Origin: Actinomycetes bacterium
GTDB lineage: Bacteria; Actinomycetota; Acidimicrobiia; Acidimicrobiales; Ilumatobacteraceae
Length of the DNA stretch: 64,000 nt
NCBI GenBank assembly: GCA_029782355.1
Contig: JAKOUY010000002.1
Location: forward strand, 62,001-126,000
Direction of reading: 5' to 3'
Below are positions 41,519-49,924 of the stretch, in pieces. Position numbers and translations under genes: made by a program. Each line of letters starts with the position of its first letter. Position 1 is the stretch's first letter. Below the pieces are notes generated by a model. The model searched no databases. It was not told the origin of the DNA and saw nothing but the letters and a program-made list of their open reading frames with translations.

Positions 41519-42703
41519 TCAGCGGGCGGGTCGGCTGGGGAGACCCCAGCCATCGGCGCGGACCAGGTCGCCGTCGGCGTCGAGGGCCCTCCCGCTCCAC
41601 GACGACTCCGGCGGGCGGGCCGGTGTCCGGCTCAGCTTGGCGAGCGGGCCCTGCATGACCGTCCCGTCGACGGCCACGATGGCCTGGCGCTCGCGGTAGT
41701 GCGGGTCGGCGGCGATGTCGGCCATGGTCATCACCGGACCGACCGCGGCCTCGGCCCGCTCGAAGGCGGCGATCACCTCCGGCCGGCTGCGCGTCGCGCA
41801 CCACTCGGCCAGGATCGCCTCGATCTCCAGGCGGTGCTCGACGCGGGCGGCGAAGCTGGCAAAGCGCGCGTCGCCCCCGACGCCGAGCAGCTCCATCAGC
41901 CGGGCGGCGACGGAGTCGCTGGAGGCCGAGACTCCCACCCACAGCCCGTCGGCGCACTGATACGTGCCGCGCGGCACGCTGTAGGGCAGGCCGGCGCCCA
42001 TCCGCTGCTGCATCTCACCGGTGGCGCCGTACAGGGTGACCAGCGGGCTCATGATCTGCAGCAGGCTCTCGATCAGCGTGACGTCGACCACCTGGCCCTC
42101 CCCGACGACGCGAGCGTGGTGCAGGGCGGTCATCGTGGCGAAGGCCGCGGCGAGCCCGGTGACCTCGTCGGTGAGCGCGATCGGCGGCAGCAGCGGCGGA
42201 CCGTCGGGCGTGCCGGTGATGGCCGCCAGCCCGCTCATCGACTCGGCGATGGTGGCGAAGCCGGGCCGCTGGCGGTACGGGCCGGTCTGTCCGAACCCGG
42301 TGACCCGGGTGACGACCAGCCGCGGATTCCGCGCCAGGAGCGTCTCGGGACCGACGCCGAGGCGTTCCAGCGTGCCCGGGCGGAAGTTCTCCACCAGCAC
42401 GTCGGCCTCGCCCGCCAGGTCGAGCAGGACTGCCCGGTCGGCGGGCTCGGTCAGGTCGAGAGCGACGGTCCACTTGTTGCGGTTGACCAGCTTCCACCAC
42501 AGCCCGGTCCCGTCCGACGGGTCTCGCCAGGCCATGTTGCGCAGGCTGTCTCCGATTCCCGGCCGCTCGACCTTGATGCACGTGGCCCCGAAGTCGGCCA
42601 GGTAGCGAGCGCAGTTCGGGCCGGCGATGACCGTCGCCAGGTCGAGGACCCGGACGTCGGCTAGCGGACCGGATGGTGTCGGGTCGTGGGCCGGGTCGGG
42701 CAT
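41519..42703 (-). CDS. CaiB/BaiF-family (class III) CoA-transferase
   Basis: A 394-residue enzyme of the formyl-CoA transferase fold. N-terminal PLADVRVLDLATVIAGP, FGATCIKVERPGIGD, VENFRPGTLERLGVGPE and TGFGQTGPY are family landmarks. The later ITGTPDGPPLLPP contains the position of the catalytic Asp in this family (from memory of formyl-CoA transferase). It moves CoA between carboxylic acids, or racemises alpha-methylacyl-CoA in some members; the substrate is unknown. The ATG is 3 bases after the stop of the DinB-like gene, so they are cotranscribed. Confidence 0.88.
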   Translation of the reverse strand: MPDPAHDPTPSGPLADVRVLDLATVIAGPNCARYLADFGATCIKVERPGIGDSLRNMAWRDPSDGTGLWWKLVNRNKWTVALDLTEPADRAVLLDLAGEADVLVENFRPGTLERLGVGPETLLARNPRLVVTRVTGFGQTGPYRQRPGFATIAESMSGLAAITGTPDGPPLLPPIALTDEVTGLAAAFATMTALHHARVVGEGQVVDVTLIESLLQIMSPLVTLYGATGEMQQRMGAGLPYSVPRGTYQCADGLWVGVSASSDSVAARLMELLGVGGDARFASFAARVEHRLEIEAILAEWCATRSRPEVIAAFERAEAAVGPVMTMADIAADPHYRERQAIVAVDGTVMQGPLAKLSRTPARPPESSWSGRALDADGDLVRADGWGLPSRPAR

Positions 42704-42706
42704 CGC

Positions 42707-43333
42707 TCAGCCGAGGACGTTGTACCCGGCGGGCAACGTGGCGCGCCCGGTGAGCACCAGGGACAGCTGGACCGGTGACGCCAACCGGTGGACGACGTCC
42801 AGCACCGCCTCGGCCACGACCGGGTGCATGACCACCGGTTGGCGCAGACCGAGTTGCAGGTCGGCGGTGTGCAGGGCCAGCTCGACGACCCGGGTGGCCA
42901 GGTACTGGACGAACGGCAGCGTGCCCACCGCGCTGGTGACCAGGTCGTCGTCGGCGGTGGAGCCCACCAGGGCCACCACCTGCGGGATGGCCAGGTCGAG
43001 CTCGCCCAGCGGATCGGTCAGGGCCCGACCGGCCTCTCGGCCGCGGCCGGCGACGGCCTGGTGGATGCCCGGGTCGGCCATGGCCGTCTGGTAGTACTCG
43101 ACCGCGTCCGCCAGCACCCGGTCGACCCGGTCGCCGGACGGGGCGGCATCGAGATACCTCGGGATCAGCGTGATCGCTCGCATGGCGTGGGCGGTGAGTT
43201 CCCGCACCGTCCAGCTGCCGCACCCGCTCGGTCGATCCCACTGGTCCGCCGCGATCGAGGCGACCACCTGGCGGAAGGTGTCGGCGGCGGCGGCGAAGGC
43301 GTCGCGCACCGCGCTGGAGTCGAGGGTCAGCAC
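42707..43333 (-). CDS. DinB-like protein (maleylpyruvate isomerase/mycothiol-transferase type)
   Basis: A 208-residue four-helix protein. GCGSWTVRELTAHAMRAIT and VVELALHTADLQLGL carry the His residues that bind the divalent metal in the TIGR03083/03086-type actinobacterial group, many of which use mycothiol. The GTG start lies 8 bases after the RDD gene stop and its own stop is 3 bases before the CoA-transferase start. Thiol transfer is a family inference, not shown here. Confidence 0.8.
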   Translation of the reverse strand: MLTLDSSAVRDAFAAAADTFRQVVASIAADQWDRPSGCGSWTVRELTAHAMRAITLIPRYLDAAPSGDRVDRVLADAVEYYQTAMADPGIHQAVAGRGREAGRALTDPLGELDLAIPQVVALVGSTADDDLVTSAVGTLPFVQYLATRVVELALHTADLQLGLRQPVVMHPVVAEAVLDVVHRLASPVQLSLVLTGRATLPAGYNVLG

Positions 43334-43341
43334 GCCGCCGG

Positions 43342-43998
43342 CTACACCTGGACGACGTGGGAGTTGGTCACCTTGTCATGCCAGGTCTGCTTGGCCGGGT
43401 CCCACAGCATCCACAGGTAGCCGAGGAAGCAGACCGAGCCGGAGATGAACTGGCGGAACAGCCAGCGCCCGAAGGCCCGGCCCATGCCGATGGGCTGGCC
43501 GGACCGGAGGTCGAGGACGCGGATGTTCATCGTCCGCTGCCCCGGCGTCTGCGCGCGGGCCGTCCAGCGGACGTAGCAGTAGACAGCGAGCACGTAGCCG
43601 ATGACCGCCAGGGCGATGGCCGCGACCAGCGGACCGACCTGCAGCGCCCCGTCCGGGCAGTGGATCTTGTTGCTGGAGTCCTCGAAGCAGTTCTCCAGGG
43701 CCTTGCGCAACAGGAAGAAGGCGGCCACGCCGAACGGGGCGATGATCAGCAGGTTGACCACACCGTCGATGAGCGCGGCGACCAGCCGCTGCCCGAACGA
43801 AGCCGGTGTCAACGACCCGGTGCCGTACGGCTGGTACCCGGTCGGGTAGGCCGGCGGGCCGGTGTACCCGGGCGTGGCGCCGTAGCCCGGTGCGGGAGCC
43901 GGGGCGGACGACGGCGGAGTCGGGTAGCTCGGCCAGCCGGCGTCGTTGGGCGGACCTGGCGGCGGCGGGCTGGACGGAGGCGGCGGCAAGGAGCTCAC
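43342..43998 (-). CDS. RDD-family membrane protein
   Basis: A 218-residue protein. A Pro/Tyr/Gly-rich cytoplasmic N-terminus of about 70 residues (PGYGATPGYTGPPAYP) is followed by the RDD domain: FGQRLVAALIDGVVNLLI, a helix pair, then RTMNIRVLDLRSGQPIG and WDPAKQTWHDKVTNSHVVQV. RDD proteins are poorly understood; some act in ion transport. GTG at 43996-43998 is 6 bases after TACGCT; the frame open to 44412 overlaps the carboxylase genes. Confidence 0.87.
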   Translation of the reverse strand: MSSLPPPPSSPPPPGPPNDAGWPSYPTPPSSAPAPAPGYGATPGYTGPPAYPTGYQPYGTGSLTPASFGQRLVAALIDGVVNLLIIAPFGVAAFFLLRKALENCFEDSSNKIHCPDGALQVGPLVAAIALAVIGYVLAVYCYVRWTARAQTPGQRTMNIRVLDLRSGQPIGMGRAFGRWLFRQFISGSVCFLGYLWMLWDPAKQTWHDKVTNSHVVQV

Positions 43999-44004
43999 GG
44001 CCGG

Positions 44005-44010
44005 AGCGTA
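44005..44010 (-). promoter_or_regulatory. Leaderless -10 hexamer TACGCT of the RDD gene
   Basis: TACGCT on the minus strand ends 6 bases before the GTG at 43996-43998, and would serve RDD, DinB-like and CoA-transferase genes. Confidence 0.5.
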
Positions 44011-44087
44011 CCCCGGCACGGCCGCCACGCCGAGCAACCCACTGCCGCGCCCGACTGCCGCCCGGGGCGTCCGCCGGCCCCGGGCGA

Positions 44088-44291
44088 TCAGCGATACGGA
44101 CGGTCGCGGCGGGTGGGCAGCGGGCGGGACCACCACCGGCCGCTGAACCGCCACGAGCTGCTGCGCGCCCGACGGGCATCCGCGCCGGCGGCCTGGCGGG
44201 GCCACAGGGCACCGTGGCCCTCGAGGGCGGCGACGATGGCGACGGCTTCGTCCTCGGTCGGGTCCGGGGTGATCTGCGGGCCGGGGCTCAC
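44088..44291 (-). CDS. Acyl-CoA carboxylase epsilon subunit
   Basis: A 67-residue protein starting at GTG 44289-44291, which overlaps the stop of the carboxylase beta gene by four bases. The segment PTEDEAVAIVAALEGHG followed by a linker and WRFSGRWWSR is the pattern of the small epsilon subunits that stabilise actinobacterial acyl-CoA carboxylases (AccE). Size, overlap and context all agree. Confidence 0.8.
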   Translation of the reverse strand: MSPGPQITPDPTEDEAVAIVAALEGHGALWPRQAAGADARRARSSSWRFSGRWWSRPLPTRRDRPYR

Positions 44292-45865
44292 AGCGGCATG
44301 TTGCCGTGCTTGCGGCGCGGCAGCTCCTCGCGCTTGGTGCGCAGCATGCGCAGGCCGGCGACCACCTTCTGGCGGGTCTCGGCCGGGTCGATGACGTCAT
44401 CGACGTAGCCACGCTCGGCTGCGGCGTACGGGTTGGCGTACTTCTCGGTGTAGTCGGCCACCAGCTCGGCCCGCCGGGCGATGGGATCGGCGGCCTGCTG
44501 CAGCTCTCGCCGGTAGACGATCTCCACCGCTCCCTGCGGTCCCATCACGGCCAGCTCGGCCGTCGGCCAGGCGTAGGACAGGTCCGAGCCGATCGACTTG
44601 GAGTCCATGACCACGTACGCCCCGCCGTAGGCCTTGCGGGTGATGATCTGGATGCGTGGCACGGTGGCCTCGCAATAGGCGTAGAGCAGCTTGGCGCCGT
44701 GACGGATGATCCCGCCGTACTCCTGGTCGACCCCGGGCAGGAACCCGGGCACGTCGACGAAGGTCAGGAGCGGGATGTTGAACGCATCGCAGGTGCGCAC
44801 GAAGCGGGCGGCCTTCTCTGCCGACTCGATGTCCAGCACCCCGGCCAGCATCAGTGGCTGGTTGCCGACCACGCCCACCGGTTGCCCCTCGACCCGGCTG
44901 AACCCGCAGACGATGCTGCGCGCCCAGTGGGGGAAGTACTCGAAGAACTCGCCGTCGTCGACGACCGCGCTGATGACCTTCTTCATGTCGTAGGGCTGGT
45001 TGGGGCTGGCCGGCATGATGTCGCGCAGCTCCGGGCACAACCGGTCGGGGTCGTCGCCGCCGTCGACCACCGGGGGTTCCTCGAGGTTGTTCGCCGGCAG
45101 GAAGCCGAGCAGGAAGCGGACGTCGTCGAGACAGGCCTTCTCGTCGGCGGCGACGAAGGTGGCCACGCCCGACTTGCTGGCGTGGCTCATCGCCCCGCCG
45201 AGCTCCTCCAGGGTGACCTCCTCACCCGTCACCGTCTTCACCACGTCCGGCCCGGTGATGAACATGTGGCTGGACTCGCGGACCATGAAGATGAAATCGG
45301 TCATCGCCGGGCTGTACACGGCCCCGCCGGCGCAGGGTCCGAGGATCACGCTGATCTGCGGGACCACCCCGCTGGACAGCACGTTGCGGTAGAAGATCCC
45401 GCCGTAGCTGGCCAGCGACACCACGCCCTCCTGGATCCGGGCGCCGGCACCGTCGTTCAGCCCGACGACGGGGGCACCGACCTTCAGCGCCAGGTCCATC
45501 AGCTTGTGGATCTTCTCGGCGAAGACCTCGCCGAGGGCCCCGCCGAACACGGTGAAGTCCTGGCTGAAGACGAACACCTTGCGGCCGTCGACGGTTCCCC
45601 AGCCGGTGATGACGCCGTCGGTGTACGGCCGCTCCTCCAGACCGGCGGCGGTGGCCCGGTGGCGGGCCAGCAGATCAAGCTCGTGGAAGCTGTCCGGGTC
45701 GAGGAAGTACTCGATCCGCTCCCGTGCCAGCATCTTGCCCTTCTCGTGCTGGCGTTCCACGGCACGCGGGGATCCGGCGCGGTGGGCCTGCTCACGCCGC
45801 TGGCGGAGGTCGTCGAGCTTGGACTCCATCGGGTTGGCCGTTGCGTTGGCCGGGGAACTGCTCAT
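44288..45865 (-). CDS. Acyl-CoA (propionyl-CoA type) carboxylase beta subunit
   Basis: A 525-residue carboxyltransferase that moves CO2 from biotin to acetyl- or propionyl-CoA, giving malonyl- or methylmalonyl-CoA. The crotonase-fold halves show FSQDFTVFGGALGEVFAEKI, GLNDGAGARIQEGV and FILGPCAGG-type oxyanion segments (SVILGPCAGGAVYSPA), then FVDVPGFLPGVDQEYGG and KAYGGAYVVMDSK. The ATG at 45863-45865 is 8 bases after TACCCT; the frame open to 45922 passes this promoter. The biotin-carrying alpha subunit is not in the window. Confidence 0.94.
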   Translation of the reverse strand: MSSSPANATANPMESKLDDLRQRREQAHRAGSPRAVERQHEKGKMLARERIEYFLDPDSFHELDLLARHRATAAGLEERPYTDGVITGWGTVDGRKVFVFSQDFTVFGGALGEVFAEKIHKLMDLALKVGAPVVGLNDGAGARIQEGVVSLASYGGIFYRNVLSSGVVPQISVILGPCAGGAVYSPAMTDFIFMVRESSHMFITGPDVVKTVTGEEVTLEELGGAMSHASKSGVATFVAADEKACLDDVRFLLGFLPANNLEEPPVVDGGDDPDRLCPELRDIMPASPNQPYDMKKVISAVVDDGEFFEYFPHWARSIVCGFSRVEGQPVGVVGNQPLMLAGVLDIESAEKAARFVRTCDAFNIPLLTFVDVPGFLPGVDQEYGGIIRHGAKLLYAYCEATVPRIQIITRKAYGGAYVVMDSKSIGSDLSYAWPTAELAVMGPQGAVEIVYRRELQQAADPIARRAELVADYTEKYANPYAAAERGYVDDVIDPAETRQKVVAGLRMLRTKREELPRRKHGNMPL

Positions 45866-45873
45866 CGAGATCG

Positions 45874-45879
45874 AGGGTA
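45874..45879 (-). promoter_or_regulatory. Leaderless -10 hexamer TACCCT of the carboxylase beta gene
   Basis: TACCCT on the minus strand ends 8 bases before the ATG at 45863-45865. Confidence 0.5.
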
Positions 45880-45932
45880 GTTCACCGGACCGCTGGGCCC
45901 GGAGGCCGCTGACGCACCGCACCCCGGGCGCG

Positions 45933-45967
45933 CCACGGCCCGGGTCGGGATCCGACCCGGGCCGTGG
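45933..45967 (-). terminator. 16-bp perfect hairpin after the SIMPL gene
   Basis: Bases 45933-45948 pair without mismatch with 45952-45967 around a 3-base loop. It lies 42 bases beyond the stop of the SIMPL gene and before the carboxylase promoter, as expected for a terminator. There is no T-tract. Confidence 0.65.
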
Positions 45968-46009
45968 GATGACGAGTCGATCTGGCTCGATCGGGCTCGA
46001 TCCGGGCGA

Positions 46010-46813
46010 TCAGCCGATCAGGAACTGGACCGTGACGTTGACCGTGAGATCCTGGGTCCCGGCCTGCACGGGCACGGAGGCGGCTGCGCCGGCCGTCGAG
46101 TCCATCGCCTGGCGCTCCAGCACGAGCGGCTGGGGCATGCTGAGGCCGACCTCGGTGATCTGGATGACCTCGCCCACCTTCACGCCAGCGGCGGCGGCGA
46201 ACTCGCCGGCCCGCTTCTGGGCGTTGGCGATGGCCGCGGTCCGGGCCTGGCCGAGCACCGCTTCCTGGTCCTGGACCCCGAAGGCGATGCCGCTGATCGT
46301 CACGTTGTCACCCGCCGCCGTGGCGGCCGAATCGATGATCGACCCGGCCTTGTCCAGTGCCTTGATCTTCACGGTGACGCTGTTCGACGCGGTGAACCCG
46401 CTGACCCGGCTGCTGTTGTCGTAGTTCGGCCAGACGTTGAGCCCGGACGTGGCGATGTCGTCCTCGGCCACGCCGGCCGACTTCAGCGCGGCGATCAGCG
46501 CAGCGGTCTTCTCGTTGACGATGCGCAGCGCCTCGCCGGCGCGCAGGTCGGTGGCCTGGGCGCCCATCGTGACCGTGGCCATGTCCGGCTTGACGGTGAC
46601 CTTGCCCTCACCGCTGACGGTGATCGTCCGGGCGCTGACGACGCCGCCGGTTCCCGGGACGGCGTTCGGGGGCGTCGGAGCCGTGTGCGGCGCGGGGTGG
46701 CCGCCGGCCGCCACGGCAGTGGTGGCCACCACGGTGCCGGCCAGGATCGATCCGCCGAGCAGGGCCAGACCGACGGTCCGGCGGCGACGAGTGGAGGTTG
46801 ACGGGGTGGGCAT
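46010..46813 (-). CDS. Exported SIMPL/DUF541 (BP26/OMP28-like) protein
   Basis: A 267-residue protein. The signal segment GLALLGGSILAGTVVATTAVAAGG (about residues 13-36) precedes the SIMPL domain: TITVSGEGKVTVKPDMATV, LRIVNEKTAALIAALKSAGV, DIATSGLNVWPNYD and KRAGEFAAAAGVKVGEV. Members form ring-like oligomers in the envelope and have no fixed function. ATG at 46811-46813 has AGGAG at a good distance; an ORF extending to 46918 would run through a large palindrome and lacks this. Confidence 0.9.
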   Translation of the reverse strand: MPTPSTSTRRRRTVGLALLGGSILAGTVVATTAVAAGGHPAPHTAPTPPNAVPGTGGVVSARTITVSGEGKVTVKPDMATVTMGAQATDLRAGEALRIVNEKTAALIAALKSAGVAEDDIATSGLNVWPNYDNSSRVSGFTASNSVTVKIKALDKAGSIIDSAATAAGDNVTISGIAFGVQDQEAVLGQARTAAIANAQKRAGEFAAAAGVKVGEVIQITEVGLSMPQPLVLERQAMDSTAGAAASVPVQAGTQDLTVNVTVQFLIG

Positions 46814-46880
46814 GGGTGCTCCTTGTTGGGCAGGTTCACGAGGTGACGAGCATTGGACGCTGCCGGCCCGGCCGTTGGTT

Positions 46881-46935
46881 CCACAGCTGATCACCGAGTG
46901 TCGACGCCATGCCGACATTCGCTGATCAGCTGTGG
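46881..46935. repeat. 55-base imperfect inverted repeat between divergent genes
   Basis: The outer 13 bases (46881-46893 and 46923-46935) are perfectly complementary. After one mismatch, another 9 positions pair with one G-T. It lies between the divergent SIMPL and MFS genes, 38 bases upstream of the MFS -10 hexamer. The position fits an operator or a DNA-structure element better than a terminator. Confidence 0.6.
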
Positions 46936-46972
46936 TGATGGGGGGCGGGAAGGGACTAGGTGAACTGGGCAG

Positions 46973-46978
46973 TATCGT
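46973..46978 (+). promoter_or_regulatory. Leaderless -10 hexamer TATCGT of the MFS gene
   Basis: TATCGT ends 8 bases before the ATG at 46987. Confidence 0.5.
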
Positions 46979-46986
46979 AATTCCCG

Positions 46987-48237
46987 ATGTCTGCCAGCAC
47001 CGCCGAGGCCGAGCGCCGGCGGGTGTTCAGCTCGTTGCAGCATCGCAACTTCCGGCTGTTCTTCGGCGGCCAGCTGATCTCCCAGACCGGGACGTGGCTG
47101 ACGATGATCGCCCAGACCCTGCTGGTGCTGCGGCTGTCGAACAAGAGCGGGCTGGCCGTGGGCATCCTCGCCGCCTGCCAGTTCGGGCCGGTCCTGCTGC
47201 TCGGGGCGTGGGCGGGCGCGGTGGCCGACCGGGCCGACAAGCGCACCCTGCTGTTCGGGATCCAGGTCGGGGCGATGCTCCAGTCGGTGGCACTGGCGGC
47301 ACTGGTCTTCGCTCATGCGGCCACCGTGCCGAGAGTCGCCGCCCTCGCCGCGGTCCAGGGCGTGTTGACCGCCTTCGACAACCCGTGCCGGCGGGCCTTC
47401 GTGGTCGAGATGGTCCCCCCGGCCGACGTGGCCAACGCCGTCAGCTTGAACAGCGCGCTGATGACCGGCTCGCGGGTGGTCGGCCCTGCGGCGGCCGGCG
47501 CGCTGGTCGTCCGCTTCGGGTTCGGCTGGTGCTTCCTGATCGACGCCATCAGCTACCTGGCCGTGCTGTGGGGATTGTGGCGGATGCGCCCGGCCGAACT
47601 GTTCTCCGCCCGGCGAACGGCACGGGCCAAGGGGCAGGTGATCGACGGGTTGCGCTACATGCGCGACAACCCGAGGCTGTTCGTGCCACTGGTGATGATG
47701 GCCATCGTCGGCACGCTGGCGTTCAACTTCTCCGTCACGGTGCCGCTGCTGGTGACCAAGGACCTGCATCGCAGCGAGGGCACGTTCACCCTGCTGTTCT
47801 CGGCGATCAGCGTCGGGTCGGTGGCCGGCGCGCTGTGGACCGCCCGGCGCAGCCGGGTCACCGATGCCCAGCTGGTGCTCGCCAGCGCGGCCTTCGGCGT
47901 GGCGATGCTGGGCGCCGCGGCGGTGCCGGGGATCGGCGGCGCCTTCGCCCTGGCAGTGCCCATCGGGCTCAGCTCGATCACCTTCATGACCAGCTCGACC
48001 GCGATGGTCCAGCTGGACGCCAGCCCGGAGTACCGCGGCCGGGTGCTGGCCGTGCAGTCGATGGTCTTCCTCGGCAGCACCCCGATCGGCGGCCCGCTCA
48101 TCGGTTGGCTGTGCGATCGGTTCGGGCCGCGCTTCGGCATCGCCGTCGGGGGTGTGTCCTGCCTGGTGGCCGCGGCGTACGGGATGCGCGCCCTCCAGCC
48201 CGGTGCACCCGCCGGTGAACCGGCCGTGGCCAGCTGA
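46987..48237 (+). CDS. MFS transporter of the EntS/MFS_3 type
   Basis: A 416-residue transporter with 12 predicted helices. Typical segments are SSLQHRNFRLFFGGQLISQTGTWL (read in parts), GAWAGAVADRADKRTLL (motif A-like loop) and AFVVEMVPPADVANAVSLNS. The MFS_3 group exports siderophores, drugs or macrolides. It has a leaderless start and a large inverted repeat just upstream that could hold a repressor site. The substrate is unknown. Confidence 0.9.
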   Translation: MSASTAEAERRRVFSSLQHRNFRLFFGGQLISQTGTWLTMIAQTLLVLRLSNKSGLAVGILAACQFGPVLLLGAWAGAVADRADKRTLLFGIQVGAMLQSVALAALVFAHAATVPRVAALAAVQGVLTAFDNPCRRAFVVEMVPPADVANAVSLNSALMTGSRVVGPAAAGALVVRFGFGWCFLIDAISYLAVLWGLWRMRPAELFSARRTARAKGQVIDGLRYMRDNPRLFVPLVMMAIVGTLAFNFSVTVPLLVTKDLHRSEGTFTLLFSAISVGSVAGALWTARRSRVTDAQLVLASAAFGVAMLGAAAVPGIGGAFALAVPIGLSSITFMTSSTAMVQLDASPEYRGRVLAVQSMVFLGSTPIGGPLIGWLCDRFGPRFGIAVGGVSCLVAAAYGMRALQPGAPAGEPAVAS

Positions 48238-48265
48238 CCGGCGAGCCGAGTGGCAAGCTGAGCGG

Positions 48266-49402
48266 ATGGCCGGCCTGGCACTGCGCCCACCGATCGCCCC
48301 GATGCTGGCCAAGCTGGCCACCGAGATCCCCGACGGTGAGGGCTGGCTGTACGAGCCGAAGTGGGACGGCTTCCGCTGCCTGGTGTTCCGCGACGGCGAG
48401 TCGATCGAGCTGGCCAGTCGCAACGAACGACCGTTCACCCGCTACTTCCCCGAGCTGATCGAGCCACTGCGCGCCGCGCTCGCGCCGCAGTGCGTGGTCG
48501 ACGGCGAGATCGTCGTGCCGGCCACGGGTGATCGGGTCGGGCGGGGCCTCGACTTCGACGCCCTGCAGCAGCGCATCCATCCCGCCGAGTCGCGGGTCCG
48601 CCGGCTGGCGGCCGAGACGCCGGCCAGCTTCGTGGCGTTCGACCTGCTGGCCGAGGGGGACGAGGTGCTGCTCGACCGGCCGCTAGCCGAGCGCCGGGCG
48701 CGGCTGGACTCGGCCCTGGCGCGGGTGCCACCCGACGGTCCGCGCTCGGCCGTCTACCGCTGCCCGGCGACGACCGACGCGACGGTTGCCCGCCGATGGT
48801 TCACCGAGTTCGAGGGCGCCGGGCTGGACGGCATCGTCGCCAAGCGGCTGACCGATCCGTACACCCCGGACAAGCGCACCCTGGTCAAGGTCAAGCACAC
48901 CCGCACGGCCGACTGCGTCGTGGCCGGCTACCGCATCCACAAGGACGGCAACGGGGTCGGTTCGCTGCTGCTCGGGCTGTACGACGGCGATGGCGTGTTG
49001 CACCACGTGGGTGTGGTGGCCTCCTTCACCGTCCAGCGGCGAGCCGACCTGTTGGCCGAGCTGGCCGAGCTGGTCATCGATCTCGACGGTCCGGATGCCG
49101 CCGGCGCGCTGGCCGCCCACCCATGGGGTGGATGGGCCGAGGAGGTTCGCCGCGCCGCGGCGGGCGGGCAGCGGATGCCCGGCGGGTTCAGCCGCTGGAA
49201 CACCGGCAAGGACCTGTCGTGGATCCCGCTGCGCATCGAGCGCGTCGCCGAGGTGACCTTCGGTCAGCTGCAGGAGGGTCGCTTCCGCCACGGGTCGACG
49301 TTCCTCCGGTGGCGGCCGGACCGCGAGCCCCGGTCGTGCACCTACGACCAGCTCGAGGTGGCCCATCCGGTGGCCTTCCAGGATGTCGTCGGTCGCGCCT
49401 GA
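48266..49402 (+). CDS. ATP-dependent DNA ligase (LigC-like)
   Basis: A 378-residue ligase with an adenylation domain and an OB-fold. The nucleotidyl lysine is in EPKWDGFRCLVF (about residue 34). Other motifs are ASRNERPFTRY, VVDGEIVVP, FVAFDLL and DGIVAKRLTDPYTPDKRTLVKVKH. The length and absence of polymerase/nuclease domains match LigC of mycobacteria rather than LigD. It may act in alternative end joining or repair. The ATG is 6 bases after CAAGCT, a weaker version of the leaderless hexamer. No ku gene is in the window. Confidence 0.9.
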   Translation: MAGLALRPPIAPMLAKLATEIPDGEGWLYEPKWDGFRCLVFRDGESIELASRNERPFTRYFPELIEPLRAALAPQCVVDGEIVVPATGDRVGRGLDFDALQQRIHPAESRVRRLAAETPASFVAFDLLAEGDEVLLDRPLAERRARLDSALARVPPDGPRSAVYRCPATTDATVARRWFTEFEGAGLDGIVAKRLTDPYTPDKRTLVKVKHTRTADCVVAGYRIHKDGNGVGSLLLGLYDGDGVLHHVGVVASFTVQRRADLLAELAELVIDLDGPDAAGALAAHPWGGWAEEVRRAAAGGQRMPGGFSRWNTGKDLSWIPLRIERVAEVTFGQLQEGRFRHGSTFLRWRPDREPRSCTYDQLEVAHPVAFQDVVGRA

Positions 49403-49417
49403 CGGGTGCCGCCCACC

Positions 49418-49423
49418 TACAGT
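49418..49423 (+). promoter_or_regulatory. Leaderless -10 hexamer TACAGT of the Ddn-like gene
   Basis: TACAGT ends 6 bases before the ATG at 49430, within 30 bases of the ligase stop. Confidence 0.5.
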
Positions 49424-49429
49424 GATCCG

Positions 49430-49924
49430 ATGCCCATCAGCCTGAACAGCGCCGTCGGCCGGGCGGTCACCAAGATGGCCGGCAGCGCCCCGTTCCTGCG
49501 GGTGGCGCCGTGGTTCGTCCCCCATCTCGACCGGGTCCTGCACCGCCTGACCGGAGGCCGGGTGGTGATGAGCTCGGCGATGGTGCCCAGCCTGGTCCTG
49601 ACCTGCACGGGCGCCAAGTCCGGCCAGCCGCGGGTCATCCCGCTGGCCTGCCTGCCCGACGACGACGGGTCGTTCCTGGTCGTCGGCAGCAACTTCGGCC
49701 GCCCCGACCACCCGGCGTGGACCGCCAACCTGCTGGCCCACCCGGCGGCCACGGCGTCCTTCCGCGGCCGAGCGTTCCCGGTGACGGCACGCCTGCTGGA
49801 CGCCGAGGAGACGGCCGCGGTGTGGCCGCGGTTGCTCGCCGTGTGGCCGAACTACGACGCCTACCGGGCCCACGCCGGCGGCCGCCCGCTCCGTGTCTTC
49901 CGCCTGAGCCCCACGCCTCGATGA
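49430..49924 (+). CDS. Deazaflavin (F420)-dependent nitroreductase family protein
   Basis: A 164-residue split-barrel protein of the Ddn/FGR family. The segments LVLTCTGAKSGQPRVIPL and FLVVGSNFGRPDHPAWTANL, then LAHPAATASFRGRAFPV, are the usual family core that binds F420. These proteins reduce quinones or nitro compounds. The stop overlaps the kynureninase ATG (ATGA), so the two are coupled. The N-terminus is amphipathic and may contact the membrane. Confidence 0.88.
   Translation: MPISLNSAVGRAVTKMAGSAPFLRVAPWFVPHLDRVLHRLTGGRVVMSSAMVPSLVLTCTGAKSGQPRVIPLACLPDDDGSFLVVGSNFGRPDHPAWTANLLAHPAATASFRGRAFPVTARLLDAEETAAVWPRLLAVWPNYDAYRAHAGGRPLRVFRLSPTPR

Noticed and set aside
46881-46935. The inverted repeat as a transcription terminator
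   Set aside because: It lies between two divergent starts, not after a gene end on either strand.
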